Source: an uncultured Tateyamaria sp.
Lineage (GTDB): Bacteria; Pseudomonadota; Alphaproteobacteria; Rhodobacterales; Rhodobacteraceae
Direction of reading: 5' to 3'
DNA: 64,000 nucleotides
NCBI RefSeq assembly: GCF_947496075.1
Contig: NZ_CANMBJ010000004.1
Span: forward strand, 62,001 to 126,000
Made by a program: the position numbers and the translations under genes. Every line of letters begins with the position of its first letter. The first letter of the stretch is position 1. The notes beneath the pieces are model-generated. The model worked only from the letters and a program-made list of their open reading frames with translations. It did not search any database and was not told where the DNA came from. Below are positions 17,049-25,191 of this stretch, piece by piece.

Positions 17049-17761
17049 GCACCGCGCGCATTCTGGTCGTCGAGGACGATCCCGAGATCAGCGAGATGAT
17101 TGCCGACACTCTGCGTCGGCGCGGGCACGTTGTTGATGTAACACACTCCGGCGCGGAATTTGTGCAGCGGCTAAAAGACGGGGATTACTCTCTTGTCATA
17201 CTCGACCGGCTGTTGCCCGACGCCGAGGGGGCTGAATTGTGTCGTTCATTGCGCCAGGCGGGCGATGACGTCCTGGTATTCATGATCACGGCGCAGGACG
17301 CGCTAGAGGACAAGCTCGAAGGCCTTGAAGCGGGTGCTGATGATTATCTGACCAAGCCCTTTGCGTTCGCGGAAATGGCCATGCGTGTCGAAACCCTATT
17401 GCGGCGGGCGGACCGCACTGCTGGCGCTCAAGACGAAGAACTCCGCATTGGGCCGCTGTGTCTTGACCGTGCGCGCAAAAAAGTGACGGTCGACGATGCG
17501 CCCATTGAGCTTACAGCGACAGAGTTTTCATTGCTGGCGCATCTGATGCAGCACACGGATCGTCCTGTCGACCGGATGGAACTCCTCAACGCTGTGTGGG
17601 GGTATGATTTTGATCCCCAAACCAACGTTGTCGAGGTCTATATTTTGTATCTGCGACGCAAGTTGTTGCGTGCAACAAAAGATGTGGTTCTGCGGAACGT
17701 CCGCGGGTTCGGATATGTCTTGGAGATTGAGAGCGACGCGCTGGAGCAAAGTTCGCAATAG
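17045..17761 (+). CDS. OmpR-family response regulator
   Basis: A 238-residue regulator starting with GTG inside the kinase stop (GTGA overlap). The receiver domain has the acidic pair at 11-12, phospho-acceptor Asp 54 (LVILDRLLPDA), Thr 82 and Lys 104 (DDYLTKPF). The C-terminal winged helix is of the OmpR/PhoB type (ELTATEFSLLAHLMQ, then VEVYILYLRRKL and VRGFGYVL). It should be phosphorylated by the upstream kinase. Its targets are unknown; the neighbouring glycan operon begins about 200 bp on the other side of the kinase, which makes it a candidate by position only. Confidence 0.93.
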   Translation: MSTARILVVEDDPEISEMIADTLRRRGHVVDVTHSGAEFVQRLKDGDYSLVILDRLLPDAEGAELCRSLRQAGDDVLVFMITAQDALEDKLEGLEAGADDYLTKPFAFAEMAMRVETLLRRADRTAGAQDEELRIGPLCLDRARKKVTVDDAPIELTATEFSLLAHLMQHTDRPVDRMELLNAVWGYDFDPQTNVVEVYILYLRRKLLRATKDVVLRNVRGFGYVLEIESDALEQSSQ

Positions 17762-18077
17762 GTGAACAGCCATCTCTCAAATCGACGCAACAACAGAAGC
17801 GGTCGTCCTGATGGGCAACTCCTATGGCGGCTGTGTACCGCGAAGCAGGCCTTCTACCCATATCCGGCCACAACTCTTGACTCACGTTCGACAGTGACAT
17901 AGGCCCGCCAGCAACCCGGAAGCGTAGAACTTCCGGTCCCTTGGGATGTCCCGGGATCGCCCTCCGTCAGCGCGTTGCGCCCACGGGGGTGCTTTTCGTT
18001 TGGATCATTTCCTTGGGGTCTGCACCGCCTGCACTTACCTGTCAGGCAAATGTCAACGGTCGAAAGGATGAAGGCCC
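17762..18077 (+). other. structured leader upstream of ffh
   Basis: This 316-bp gap has no convincing gene. It holds a perfect hairpin CCGGAAG / CTTCCGG (17916-17936, loop CGTAGAA) followed by GC-rich pairing segments and the terminator-like stem described next. It does not look like the SRP RNA. It may carry the 3' end of the two-component operon plus the ffh promoter and leader. Confidence 0.4.
17977..18001 (+). terminator. intrinsic terminator between the response regulator and ffh
   Basis: GCGCCC pairs with GGGTGC (one G-T pair) around ACGG and is followed by TTTTCGTTT. It lies about 215 bp after the response-regulator stop and 77 bp before ffh. It may end the kinase operon or act as an attenuator of ffh. 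Confidence 0.5.
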
Positions 18078-19577
18078 ATGTTTGAAAATCTCTCCGAACG
18101 CCTCTCCGGTGTCTTCGACCGGCTGACCAAACAGGGCGCGCTGTCCGAGGAAGACGTCAAAACCGCCCTGCGCGAGGTGCGCGTGGCCCTGCTGGAAGCC
18201 GACGTATCGCTGCCCGTCGCACGCGATTTCGTCAAGGCCGTACAGGAACAGGCAACAGGTCAGGCCGTCACCAAATCGGTCACCCCCGGCCAACAGGTCG
18301 TCAAGATCGTGCATGACGCGCTGATCGACACCCTCAAGGGCGAAGGTGATCCCGGCGCGCTCAAGATCGACAGCCCCCCGGCCCCGATCCTGATGGTCGG
18401 CCTGCAGGGCGGCGGTAAAACCACGACGACCGCCAAGCTGGCCAAACGGCTCACCGAACGCGACGGCAAACGCGTACTCATGGCATCGCTCGACGTGAAC
18501 CGCCCGGCGGCCATGGAACAGCTGTCAATCCTCGGCGCGCAGATCGGCGTCGACACCCTGCCCATCGTCAAGGGTGAGAACCCCGTCCAGATCGCCAAAC
18601 GGGCCAAGACCCAGGCCAGCATGGGCGGCTACGACGTCTACATGCTCGACACCGCCGGTCGCCTCTCCATCGACGAAGAGTTGATGACGCAGGTCGAACA
18701 GGTCCGCGACGTCGCGACGCCACGCGAAACCATCCTCGTGGTCGATGGCCTGACGGGCCAGGACGCCGTCAACACCGCCCAGAACTTCGACGACCGCATC
18801 GGCATCTCGGGCGTGGTCCTGACGCGGATGGACGGTGACGGGCGCGGTGGTGCCGCCCTGTCGATGCGCGCCGTCACCGGCAAGCCCATCAAGTTTGTGG
18901 GTCTGGGCGAAAAGATGGACGCGCTCGAAACCTTCGAGCCGGAACGCATCGCGGGCCGCATTCTCGGCATGGGCGACATCGTGTCCCTCGTCGAAAAAGC
19001 GCAGGAAACCATCGAGGCTGAACAAGCCGAAAAGATGATGAAGCGCATGGCCAAGGGTCAGTTCAACATGAACGACCTGAAGATGCAGCTTGAACAGATG
19101 ATCAAGATGGGCGGCATGGAAGGCATGATGGGCATGATGCCCGGCATGGGTAAAATGGCCAAACAGGTGCAGGACGCGGGCTTTGACGACAAGATCCTCA
19201 AGCAGCAGATCGCCATGATCCAGTCCATGACGAAAAAGGAACGCGCCGCGCCGCAAATCCTGCAAGCGTCCCGCAAGAAACGCATCGCTGCAGGCTCAGG
19301 CATGCAGGTCAGCGACCTCAACAAGCTGCTCAAGATGCACCGCCAGATGTCCGACATGATGAAAAAGCTCGGCAAGGGCAAAGGCGGCATGATGAAAAAA
19401 GCCATGCAGGCCATGATGGGCAAAGGCGGCGGCATGCCCGACATGGGCAACATGGACCAAGCCCAGCTTGAGGCCGCGGCCAAACAGCTTGGCGGCAAGA
19501 TGCCCGGCGGTCTGCCGGGCCTTGGCGGCGGCATGCCCCTGCCCCCGGGTCTCAGCGGGTTTGGGAAGAAGAAATGA
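18078..19577 (+). CDS. ffh: signal recognition particle protein Ffh
   Basis: A 499-residue SRP54 GTPase. The N domain is about residues 1-90. The G domain begins with the P-loop GLQGGGKTTT (108-117, with Gly where many homologues have Ser) and contains DTAGR (GTPase motif III). The C-terminal M domain is very rich in methionine (MEGMMGMMPGMGKM and later repeats) and ends with a Gly/Pro/Met tail. With 4.5S RNA it binds signal sequences on ribosomes and docks at FtsY. It opens a long rightward cluster; its stop overlaps the NIPSNAP start by four bases. Confidence 0.97.
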   Translation: MFENLSERLSGVFDRLTKQGALSEEDVKTALREVRVALLEADVSLPVARDFVKAVQEQATGQAVTKSVTPGQQVVKIVHDALIDTLKGEGDPGALKIDSPPAPILMVGLQGGGKTTTTAKLAKRLTERDGKRVLMASLDVNRPAAMEQLSILGAQIGVDTLPIVKGENPVQIAKRAKTQASMGGYDVYMLDTAGRLSIDEELMTQVEQVRDVATPRETILVVDGLTGQDAVNTAQNFDDRIGISGVVLTRMDGDGRGGAALSMRAVTGKPIKFVGLGEKMDALETFEPERIAGRILGMGDIVSLVEKAQETIEAEQAEKMMKRMAKGQFNMNDLKMQLEQMIKMGGMEGMMGMMPGMGKMAKQVQDAGFDDKILKQQIAMIQSMTKKERAAPQILQASRKKRIAAGSGMQVSDLNKLLKMHRQMSDMMKKLGKGKGGMMKKAMQAMMGKGGGMPDMGNMDQAQLEAAAKQLGGKMPGGLPGLGGGMPLPPGLSGFGKKK

Positions 19578-19906
19578 TCTCCTGCACCGTCCGATACGAA
19601 ATTGACCCCGACAAGCTCGACGCCTTCGAGATCTATGCGCGGTTCTGGCTGAAGAAGATCCCGGAAATGGGCGGCACCCATCACGGCTATCACATGCCCT
19701 ATGAGGGCCCGAACGACATCGCCTATTGCCACTTTTCCTTTGCCTCGCTTGCCGACTACGAAGCCTACCGCGCGGCCATGTGGGACGATCCCGATTGTCT
19801 CAAGGCCTACAAATTCGCGACAGAAGCCAAGTGCATCCGCCGATACGACCGCTCCTTCACCAAGCCCCTGCTCAAAGGCGCAACGGTCGAGGAACTGGGC
19901 CTATGA
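19574..19906 (+). CDS. NIPSNAP-family protein
   Basis: A 110-residue protein beginning MISCTVRYEIDPDKLDAFEI, followed by AHFS/YCHFSFAS-type strands typical of the NIPSNAP dimeric alpha-beta barrel fold. The family is widespread and mostly without known function; the fold is shared with small monooxygenases. Its start lies in the ffh stop (ATGA) and its stop overlaps the first GNAT gene, so it is translationally coupled on both sides. Confidence 0.8.
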   Translation: MISCTVRYEIDPDKLDAFEIYARFWLKKIPEMGGTHHGYHMPYEGPNDIAYCHFSFASLADYEAYRAAMWDDPDCLKAYKFATEAKCIRRYDRSFTKPLLKGATVEELGL

Positions 19907-20415
19907 TCCCGACCGTCACCACAGACCGGCTGATCCTGCGCGGCGCGCGGCGCGACGATTTCGACGCGTTCGCAGACATGCTCGCCTCGGACCGCGCCGT
20001 GTTCATGGGTGGCCCCTTTGACCGCGCCGCCGCGTGGCGGCTCTTTGCCATGAACCTTGCCGGCTGGCCGCTGGACGGCTTTGGCGTGTGGATGATCACC
20101 GACCGCACAACCGGCGCATTCATGGGCGACGTCGGCATCTCGCACCCTGACCGCTTCCCTGAACCGGAACTGGGCTGGACCCTGACGGCAGCAGCAGAAG
20201 GCAAAGGGTTTGCCACCGAAGCCGCCCGCGCCGCCCTGAACTGGTACTGGGCCAACACCGACGCGCAAAGCGTCGTCAGCTACATCACACCCGGCAACAC
20301 CCGCTCCGAAGCGCTCGCGACCAAGCTAGGCGCGACGCTTGACGCAAACGCACCCCTACCCGACGGCGAAACGCCCGCAGAAACGGCGGTCTTCCGTCAC
20401 CGGAGGGCCGCATGA
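19903..20415 (+). CDS. GNAT acetyltransferase 1 of 5 (RimJ/RimL type)
   Basis: A 170-residue GNAT protein. The N-terminal TTDRLILRGARRDDFDAF is the RimJ/RimL-type opening, FMGGP follows near residue 34, and the acetyl-CoA loop region is AAAEGKGFATEAARA (about 97-111), with GNTRSEALATKLGA at the end. RimJ/RimL-type enzymes acetylate protein N-termini (for example ribosomal proteins) or small amines. The start ATG 19903 shares ATGA with the preceding stop. It is the first of five paralogues in series; the substrate is unknown. Confidence 0.85.
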   Translation: MIPTVTTDRLILRGARRDDFDAFADMLASDRAVFMGGPFDRAAAWRLFAMNLAGWPLDGFGVWMITDRTTGAFMGDVGISHPDRFPEPELGWTLTAAAEGKGFATEAARAALNWYWANTDAQSVVSYITPGNTRSEALATKLGATLDANAPLPDGETPAETAVFRHRRAA

Positions 20416-20933
20416 TCACCCTCACCGGCACCCCCGTCCTCACAACTGAACGGCTAACCCTGCGCGCCCCGCAACCACAAGACGCCGAGACATTCATAGC
20501 GTTCTACAAAACCGACCGCGCCAAATACGTGGGTGGCCCGAAAGACGACCGCCGAGGATGGGATTTCTTCTGCACCGAAATCGGCCATTGGGTGATGAAC
20601 GGCTTTGGAATGTTCGTCGTGACATACCACAATGACGACACGCCCCTTGGCATCGTCGGCCATTGGTATCCGAACACGTGGCCCGAAAAAGAAGTCGGCT
20701 GGGTCCTCTTCGACGCCAAGCACGAAGGCAAAGGCATTGCATTCGAAGCGGCCACAGCCTGTATCGACCATGCATGGAACACCCTGAACTGGGACACGAT
20801 CGTCAGCTACATCGCCCACGGCAACGACGCCTCCGTCGCCCTTGCAGAACGTTTGGGTGCTGTTCGCGATGACAAAGCCGAAGAGCCGGGCAAAGAAGCC
20901 TATGTCTACCGCCACCCGAGGCCCGCGGCATGA
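20412..20933 (+). CDS. GNAT acetyltransferase 2 of 5
   Basis: A 173-residue GNAT protein with TTERLTLRAPQPQDAETF, YVGGP, a central EVGWVLFDAKHEGKGIAFEA (strand beta-4/beta-5 and acetyl-CoA loop) and GNDASVALAERLGAV near the end. It shares the family signatures with its four neighbours but clearly differs in sequence, so the array is old and not a recent duplication. It is coupled by ATGA overlaps at both ends. The acceptor is unknown. Confidence 0.85.
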   Translation: MITLTGTPVLTTERLTLRAPQPQDAETFIAFYKTDRAKYVGGPKDDRRGWDFFCTEIGHWVMNGFGMFVVTYHNDDTPLGIVGHWYPNTWPEKEVGWVLFDAKHEGKGIAFEAATACIDHAWNTLNWDTIVSYIAHGNDASVALAERLGAVRDDKAEEPGKEAYVYRHPRPAA

Positions 20934-21457
20934 CCGTCACGTTCTCCGCCCCCACGCTCGAGACCGAGCGCCTGATCCTGCGTGCGCCCGAGCTGTCGGA
21001 CTTTGATGCGCTGGCCGCATTCTATGCCTCGCCTCGTTCCAGTTTCGTCGGCGGACCGCAAAGCCGCGAGCTCAGCTGGCGCGCACTGGCCCTCGAAGCA
21101 GGCCATTGGGTCCTGCGCGGCTTTGGCCGCTGGACCCTTATCGAAAAAACAACAAACACCCCGGTAGGCATCGTTGGTCTCTGGCACCCGGAAGGCTTCC
21201 CCGAACGCGAACTGGGTTGGGACCTGTTTGATGGCGCAACGGGCAAAGGCTATGCGACCGAAGCCGCAATCGCAGCGCGCGACTACGCCTATGACACGCT
21301 GGGATGGACGACACTCACCAGCCTGATCGCAATTGACAACGAAGGGTCGCGCCGCGTGGCTGAACGCATGGGCGCCACGTATGACAGCGATTTCACCCAC
21401 GAACGCCACGGCCCCATGCAGCTGTGGCGCCACCCGGGACTGGAGGGGCGGGCATGA
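20930..21457 (+). CDS. GNAT acetyltransferase 3 of 5
   Basis: A 175-residue GNAT protein. Signatures are ETERLILRAPELSDFDAL, FVGGP, the strand RELGWDLFDGATGKGYATEA carrying the acetyl-CoA loop, and IDNEGSRRVAERMGA. It ends with HPGLEGRA, similar to the YRHP-type tails of copies 2 and 5. It is coupled by ATGA overlaps to copies 2 and 4. Substrate unknown. Confidence 0.85.
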   Translation: MTVTFSAPTLETERLILRAPELSDFDALAAFYASPRSSFVGGPQSRELSWRALALEAGHWVLRGFGRWTLIEKTTNTPVGIVGLWHPEGFPERELGWDLFDGATGKGYATEAAIAARDYAYDTLGWTTLTSLIAIDNEGSRRVAERMGATYDSDFTHERHGPMQLWRHPGLEGRA

Positions 21458-22017
21458 CCCTTCCCTGCGAAACACCGCGCAACGGGCCAGCAGCCCTGTT
21501 TGCCATCGCGCTGCAAGGCCATCTGCCCACGCTGTCGACCGACCGGCTGCTGCTGCGCGCGCCCCGCGTGACCGATTTCGACACATATGCGCAGATCGCT
21601 TGCTCGGGCCGTGGCGAGCACATCGGCGGCCCGATGAGCCGCGAAGACGCATGGACCGACTTCTCCCAGATGACCTCCACGTGGCTCTTGCACGGACACG
21701 GTCTCTGGACCATCGGCCATGCCGGCGACATTTCCGGCTTTGTCTTGCTGGGGTTTGAAGCGGGCGATCAGGAACCCGAACTGGGCTTTATGCTCACCGA
21801 AAAAGCCGAAGGCATGGGCATCGGTTTTGAAGCTGCCCAAGCTGCCCTCACCCACGCCTTCGATACACTCGGTTGGTCCACACTGGTCAGCTACATCGAC
21901 CCCGCGAACGCGCGCTCGATCAAGCTGGCGCAACGCCTCGGCGGCCTGCCCGATGGCGAGATCACGGAAGATGGCGAAACAAGCCTGATCTATCGTTACG
22001 TGCGAGAGGTGATGTGA
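21454..22017 (+). CDS. GNAT acetyltransferase 4 of 5
   Basis: A 187-residue GNAT protein. ATG 21454 shares ATGA with the copy 3 stop; an ATG ten codons earlier is open but overlaps copy 3 more deeply. It carries STDRLLLRAPRVTDFDTY, HIGGP, ELGFMLTEKAEGMGIGFEAA and NARSIKLAQRLGG. It differs from its neighbours by an N-terminal extension of about 25 residues (MTLPCETPRNGPAALFAIAL). The MGIGFEA acetyl-CoA loop departs from the GKGYATEA form of the other copies, which might change cofactor binding. It ends in a TGATG overlap with copy 5. Confidence 0.83.
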   Translation: MTLPCETPRNGPAALFAIALQGHLPTLSTDRLLLRAPRVTDFDTYAQIACSGRGEHIGGPMSREDAWTDFSQMTSTWLLHGHGLWTIGHAGDISGFVLLGFEAGDQEPELGFMLTEKAEGMGIGFEAAQAALTHAFDTLGWSTLVSYIDPANARSIKLAQRLGGLPDGEITEDGETSLIYRYVREVM

Positions 22018-22619
22018 TGCCCCACACCGCCATCCCAACCATCGAAACCAGGCGGCTCGTCCTGCGCGGCCCGCAACCGCAGGATTACCCGAACTTCAAG
22101 GCGACCTTCGCCTCCTACCGCTCCCGCTTCATGGGCGGGCCGCTGAACCCCTACGAGGCATGGATGCTCTATGCCGCCGAAATCGGGCACTGGGACATCC
22201 GCGGCTTCGGCATGTGGATGATCCACGACAAGGATACGGATGACACCTATGGCATGGCCGGAGGCTGGCAGCCCGCAGGCTGGCCCGAACGGGAAATCGC
22301 CTGGATCATCTGGCCCGACAAGGCGGGCAAGGGCTATGCGCTTGAAGCCACACATGCCGTACGCGCGCACTACTACGCGGGCGGCTGGGACGGCGCGGTC
22401 AGCTATATCGACCCGATGAACCTCGACAGCATCCGGCTGGCCGAACGGTTGGGCGCGGTCAAAGACAAGGACGCGCAAACCATCGACGGCTCCGACGCCG
22501 TCTACCGCCACCCCACACCCGCAGCGCTTGATGGTACGCAACTCGCGCACGGGATCGAAATGGAAATCGGCCACTACGCCGACCCGATGTTCAAACCGAA
22601 AGGATGGGCGCTTGACTGA
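22017..22619 (+). CDS. GNAT acetyltransferase 5 of 5
   Basis: A 200-residue GNAT protein, the longest of the array. It carries ETRRLVLRGPQPQDYPNF, FMGGP, REIAWIIWPDKAGKGYALEA and NLDSIRLAERLGAV, then a C-terminal tail of about 30 residues (HGIEMEIGHYADPMFKPKGW) absent from the others. The start follows the copy 4 stop in a TGATG overlap, and its end overlaps the TTG start of chorismate mutase by eight bases. Substrate unknown. Confidence 0.84.
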   Translation: MPHTAIPTIETRRLVLRGPQPQDYPNFKATFASYRSRFMGGPLNPYEAWMLYAAEIGHWDIRGFGMWMIHDKDTDDTYGMAGGWQPAGWPEREIAWIIWPDKAGKGYALEATHAVRAHYYAGGWDGAVSYIDPMNLDSIRLAERLGAVKDKDAQTIDGSDAVYRHPTPAALDGTQLAHGIEMEIGHYADPMFKPKGWALD

Positions 22620-22908
22620 TGCCATTTCCAAGGCCGCCGAAGTGCTGGCCGACCACCGCGCCAGCATCGACCGGCTCGATGCGATCCTCGTCTACACCCT
22701 GGGCGAGCGGTTCAAACACACGCAGGCCGTGGGGAAACTCAAGGCCACACACGACCTTCCGCCCTCCGATCCCACGCGCGAAGCTGCGCAGATCGCTCGG
22801 CTCGAAGATTTGGCAAACCGGGCCGATCTGGACCCCGAATTCGCCAAGAAGTTCCTGAACTTCATCATCGCTGAAGTCATTCAGCACCACAAGAAAGCTA
22901 AAGAATAA
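22612..22908 (+). CDS. chorismate mutase, AroQ type
   Basis: A 98-residue all-helical protein of the AroQ/PheA-N fold. It starts at TTG 22612, supported by AGGA seven bases upstream and by the natural opening TDAISKAAEVLADHRASIDR. Catalytic-type residues are Arg in HRASIDRLDAIL, Lys in AVGKLKATHDLPPSDPTRE and the Arg/Glu of the following helix. It converts chorismate to prephenate for Phe/Tyr synthesis. It lies between the GNAT array and rpsP; the ribosomal neighbourhood implies co-expression with translation genes. Confidence 0.88.
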   Translation: MTDAISKAAEVLADHRASIDRLDAILVYTLGERFKHTQAVGKLKATHDLPPSDPTREAAQIARLEDLANRADLDPEFAKKFLNFIIAEVIQHHKKAKE

Positions 22909-22949
22909 CAGGCTGGTAGCCTGAAACGCCATTCAAAGGAGAAACAACA

Positions 22950-23354
22950 ATGGCCATGAAAATCCGTCTTGCCCGTGGTGGCTCGAAAAAGCGTCCCTTC
23001 TACCGCATCGTGGCAGCCGACAGCCGCATGCCGCGCGACGGCCGCTACATCGAAAAGCTGGGCACATATAACCCCCTGCTGCCCAAAGACAGCGAAGAGC
23101 GCGTGAAAATGAACATGGAACGCATTCAGTACTGGCTGGGTGAGGGCGCACAGCCCACCGACCGCATCAGCCGTATGCTGGAAGCCGCAGGCGTGCTTGA
23201 GAAAAAAGAACGCAACAACCCCAACAAGGGTGAGCCCGGCACAAAAGCCAAAGAGCGCGCAGAAGAAAAAGCCGCCAAGGCTGCTGAAGCTGCCGCAGCA
23301 CCTGCTGAAGAAGCGCCAGCCGAAGAAGCACCGGCAGAAGAAACAGCAGAGTAA
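22950..23354 (+). CDS. rpsP: 30S ribosomal protein S16
   Basis: A 134-residue S16. The N-terminal [20 protein letters not shown] and [20 protein letters not shown] are diagnostic. The C-terminal 50 residues are a Lys-rich stretch, then an Ala/Glu-rich tail ([16 protein letters not shown]), a low-complexity extension common in alphaproteobacterial S16. A GGAG-type ribosome site precedes the ATG. It is 41 bp after chorismate mutase and 15 bp before bluB. Confidence 0.97.
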   Translation: MAMKIRLARGGSKKRPFYRIVAADSRMPRDGRYIEKLGTYNPLLPKDSEERVKMNMERIQYWLGEGAQPTDRISRMLEAAGVLEKKERNNPNKGEPGTKAKERAEEKAAKAAEAAAAPAEEAPAEEAPAEETAE

Positions 23355-23369
23355 TCAGGGGTTGGCGCT

Positions 23370-23996
23370 GTGGACACATTTCCAGATGAGTTTCGCAGCC
23401 AGCTTCTGAACCTGATGGCGTGGCGGCGCGATGTGCGCCGCTTCCGCACCGATCCCGTGGACGAGGCAGTGCTGATGCGCTGCCTCGACACATTTCGGTT
23501 GGCCCCTTCCGTGGGCCTGTCCGAACCCTGGCGCATCATCCGCGTGCAAAGCGAAACGGCCCGCGCCGCAGCGCTTGAGAACTACAAAGCCGCCAACGCG
23601 CAAGCGCTGGCCGGGTACGATGGCGAACAGGCCGCCAGCTACAGCCAACTCAAACTGTCCGGCATGGCCGAAGCGCCTGAACACCTTGCCATTTTCTGTG
23701 ACGACAGCACAGAACAAGGCCACGGCCTTGGCGCAGGCACCATGCCCGAAATGCGACGCTATTCCGTGGTGGGGGCCGTCACACTCATGTGGCTCGCGGC
23801 CCGATCAGAAGGCTTGGGAATGGGCTGGGTGTCGATCCTTGATCCCGTCCAATTGTGCCACGATCTCAATGTGCCCAAAGGCTGGTCACTCGTTGCCTAC
23901 ATGTGCGTCGGCTGGCCCGAGGACCAATCCGACACGCCCGAACTCGAACGCGTCGGATGGGAACACCGGCACGACATGATCATCGAAACACGTTAA
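23370..23996 (+). CDS. bluB: 5,6-dimethylbenzimidazole synthase (BluB)
   Basis: A 208-residue nitroreductase-fold flavoprotein with a GTG start. Family marks are LMAWRRDVRRFRTDPV, LAPSVGLSEPWRIIRV and AVTLMWLAARSEGLGMGWVS. BluB cleaves reduced FMN with oxygen to give the lower ligand of vitamin B12. No other cobalamin gene lies nearby; it sits 15 bp after rpsP, an odd place, and probably shares that transcript. The general nitroreductase alternative is less likely given WRRDVRRF. Its stop overlaps the stop of the convergent SMR gene. Confidence 0.85.
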   Translation: MDTFPDEFRSQLLNLMAWRRDVRRFRTDPVDEAVLMRCLDTFRLAPSVGLSEPWRIIRVQSETARAAALENYKAANAQALAGYDGEQAASYSQLKLSGMAEAPEHLAIFCDDSTEQGHGLGAGTMPEMRRYSVVGAVTLMWLAARSEGLGMGWVSILDPVQLCHDLNVPKGWSLVAYMCVGWPEDQSDTPELERVGWEHRHDMIIETR

Positions 23997-24310
23997 CCCG
24001 CCGAAATCTTCAGCCCCGCAACCCCGGCCACAATGGCAAGGGCAGAGATCACTTTGAGCGGCGTCAGCGCCTCTCCCAGAAACGTATACCCCAAGGCGAC
24101 GGTTCCGAGCGTCCCGACAGCGGTCCAGATCGGATAGGCCACACTGACGGGCAGATCGCGCAGGGCAAGCGTCAGAAATCCGATCCCCGCGATCACGGCC
24201 ACCACAGTCACTACAGTGGCCCGGGCATTTGTGAACCCATCCGCGTATTTCATGCTCATCGCAAAGGTCACTTCGAAAATGGCCGCCAGACCAAGGTAGA
24301 ACCACGCCAT
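23993..24310 (-). CDS. small multidrug resistance (SMR) transporter, Gdx/SugE-like
   Basis: A 105-residue protein with four hydrophobic helices. ATG 24310 gives MAWFYLGLAAIFEVTFAMSM; the Glu of AIFEV is the conserved proton/substrate-binding residue of helix 1. The following KYADGFT and AYPIWTAVGTLGTVALG resemble the guanidinium exporter (Gdx/SugE) subgroup more than EmrE. It probably works as a dual-topology dimer in the inner membrane, antiporting a cation against protons. No riboswitch-like leader was recognised upstream. Confidence 0.85.
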   Translation of the reverse strand: MAWFYLGLAAIFEVTFAMSMKYADGFTNARATVVTVVAVIAGIGFLTLALRDLPVSVAYPIWTAVGTLGTVALGYTFLGEALTPLKVISALAIVAGVAGLKISAG

Positions 24311-24427
24311 TCTGAAAATCCTGATTTTGGAACCGATTGGTCCCAAAATCTAAACCGTCACATTCGGGATGCAAGGGAAAAAGTGAATTGGCATGGGCAG
24401 ACAGTGCCGCCTACGCCATGCCAACCG

Positions 24428-24895
24428 TCAGGCCAGCATCTTGGTAAATGTGACCTTGTCCTCATCCGGCCCAAAGAAGGCCGGAATGGTTGCCACATGA
24501 TCGTATCCACGCGCACCGTAGAAGCGGCGTGCACGGTCCTGATCTGGCGTCTGGGTGGTGTCGATCACCAGCAAACGCGCATCGGCCAGGGCCGCTTCAA
24601 CGGCGTGGATCAACACCGTTCCCGCACCCGCGCCATGCAGATCGGGGGATGTCGCAATCGCGCGCAGGTTCCACGTACGGTCCGTCAGTGCCTCGCTTTG
24701 CACAAAGGCAAAGCCGACCGGCACGCCGCCCTGTTCGACCACAAGCCAAAGATCATCGCTGTCGCCGCTCAAGCCGGGGGCCATCATGTCGGGCAACATG
24801 TCACCCGGAAACAGCGTGGCCTCGGCAATAGGGGCAAGAAACGGGATGTCGGTGTCACGCGCAGCGCGCGTCTGAAAGAGGTCTGGCATAGCCAT
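24428..24895 (-). CDS. GNAT-family acetyltransferase
   Basis: A 155-residue GNAT protein unrelated in detail to the five-copy array. The acetyl-CoA loop is RAIATSPDLHGAGAGTVLIH (about residues 78-97), followed by LLVIDTTQTPDQDRARRFYG and YGARGYDHVATIPAFF, a pattern of small-molecule or amino-acid acetyltransferases. It is alone on the minus strand between the SMR gene and the rimM cluster. Substrate unknown. Confidence 0.82.
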   Translation of the reverse strand: MAMPDLFQTRAARDTDIPFLAPIAEATLFPGDMLPDMMAPGLSGDSDDLWLVVEQGGVPVGFAFVQSEALTDRTWNLRAIATSPDLHGAGAGTVLIHAVEAALADARLLVIDTTQTPDQDRARRFYGARGYDHVATIPAFFGPDEDKVTFTKMLA

Positions 24896-25191
24896 CCTTT
24901 CGTCAAGAATTGAATGATTTGAGAGGGTTCACATCACGTGAACGCGAAAGGCAGGGCACACACCAACAGCGCCGCGACAGCGACGGATTTGTTTCTGCTT
25001 GCATCGTTTGCACGACGCCATGGGCATGTGCCCGTCTATACCGACATAAAATCTCCATTTCCGCACCACCGGGCGCGGATGTCCTGCACCTAGCCGCCCC
25101 AGCGTCGCCAAAGCAAGCACGGACTGGACAAAACACGGTAACGTGTCGCAAATGCCCCGGATGGCCCAGCGCCCTGCAGAGAGTGAGCCCT

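Noticed and set aside
17762..18077. SRP RNA (ffs) upstream of ffh
   Set aside because: The conserved GGAAGCAGC-type loop and the long helix of 4.5S RNA were not seen.
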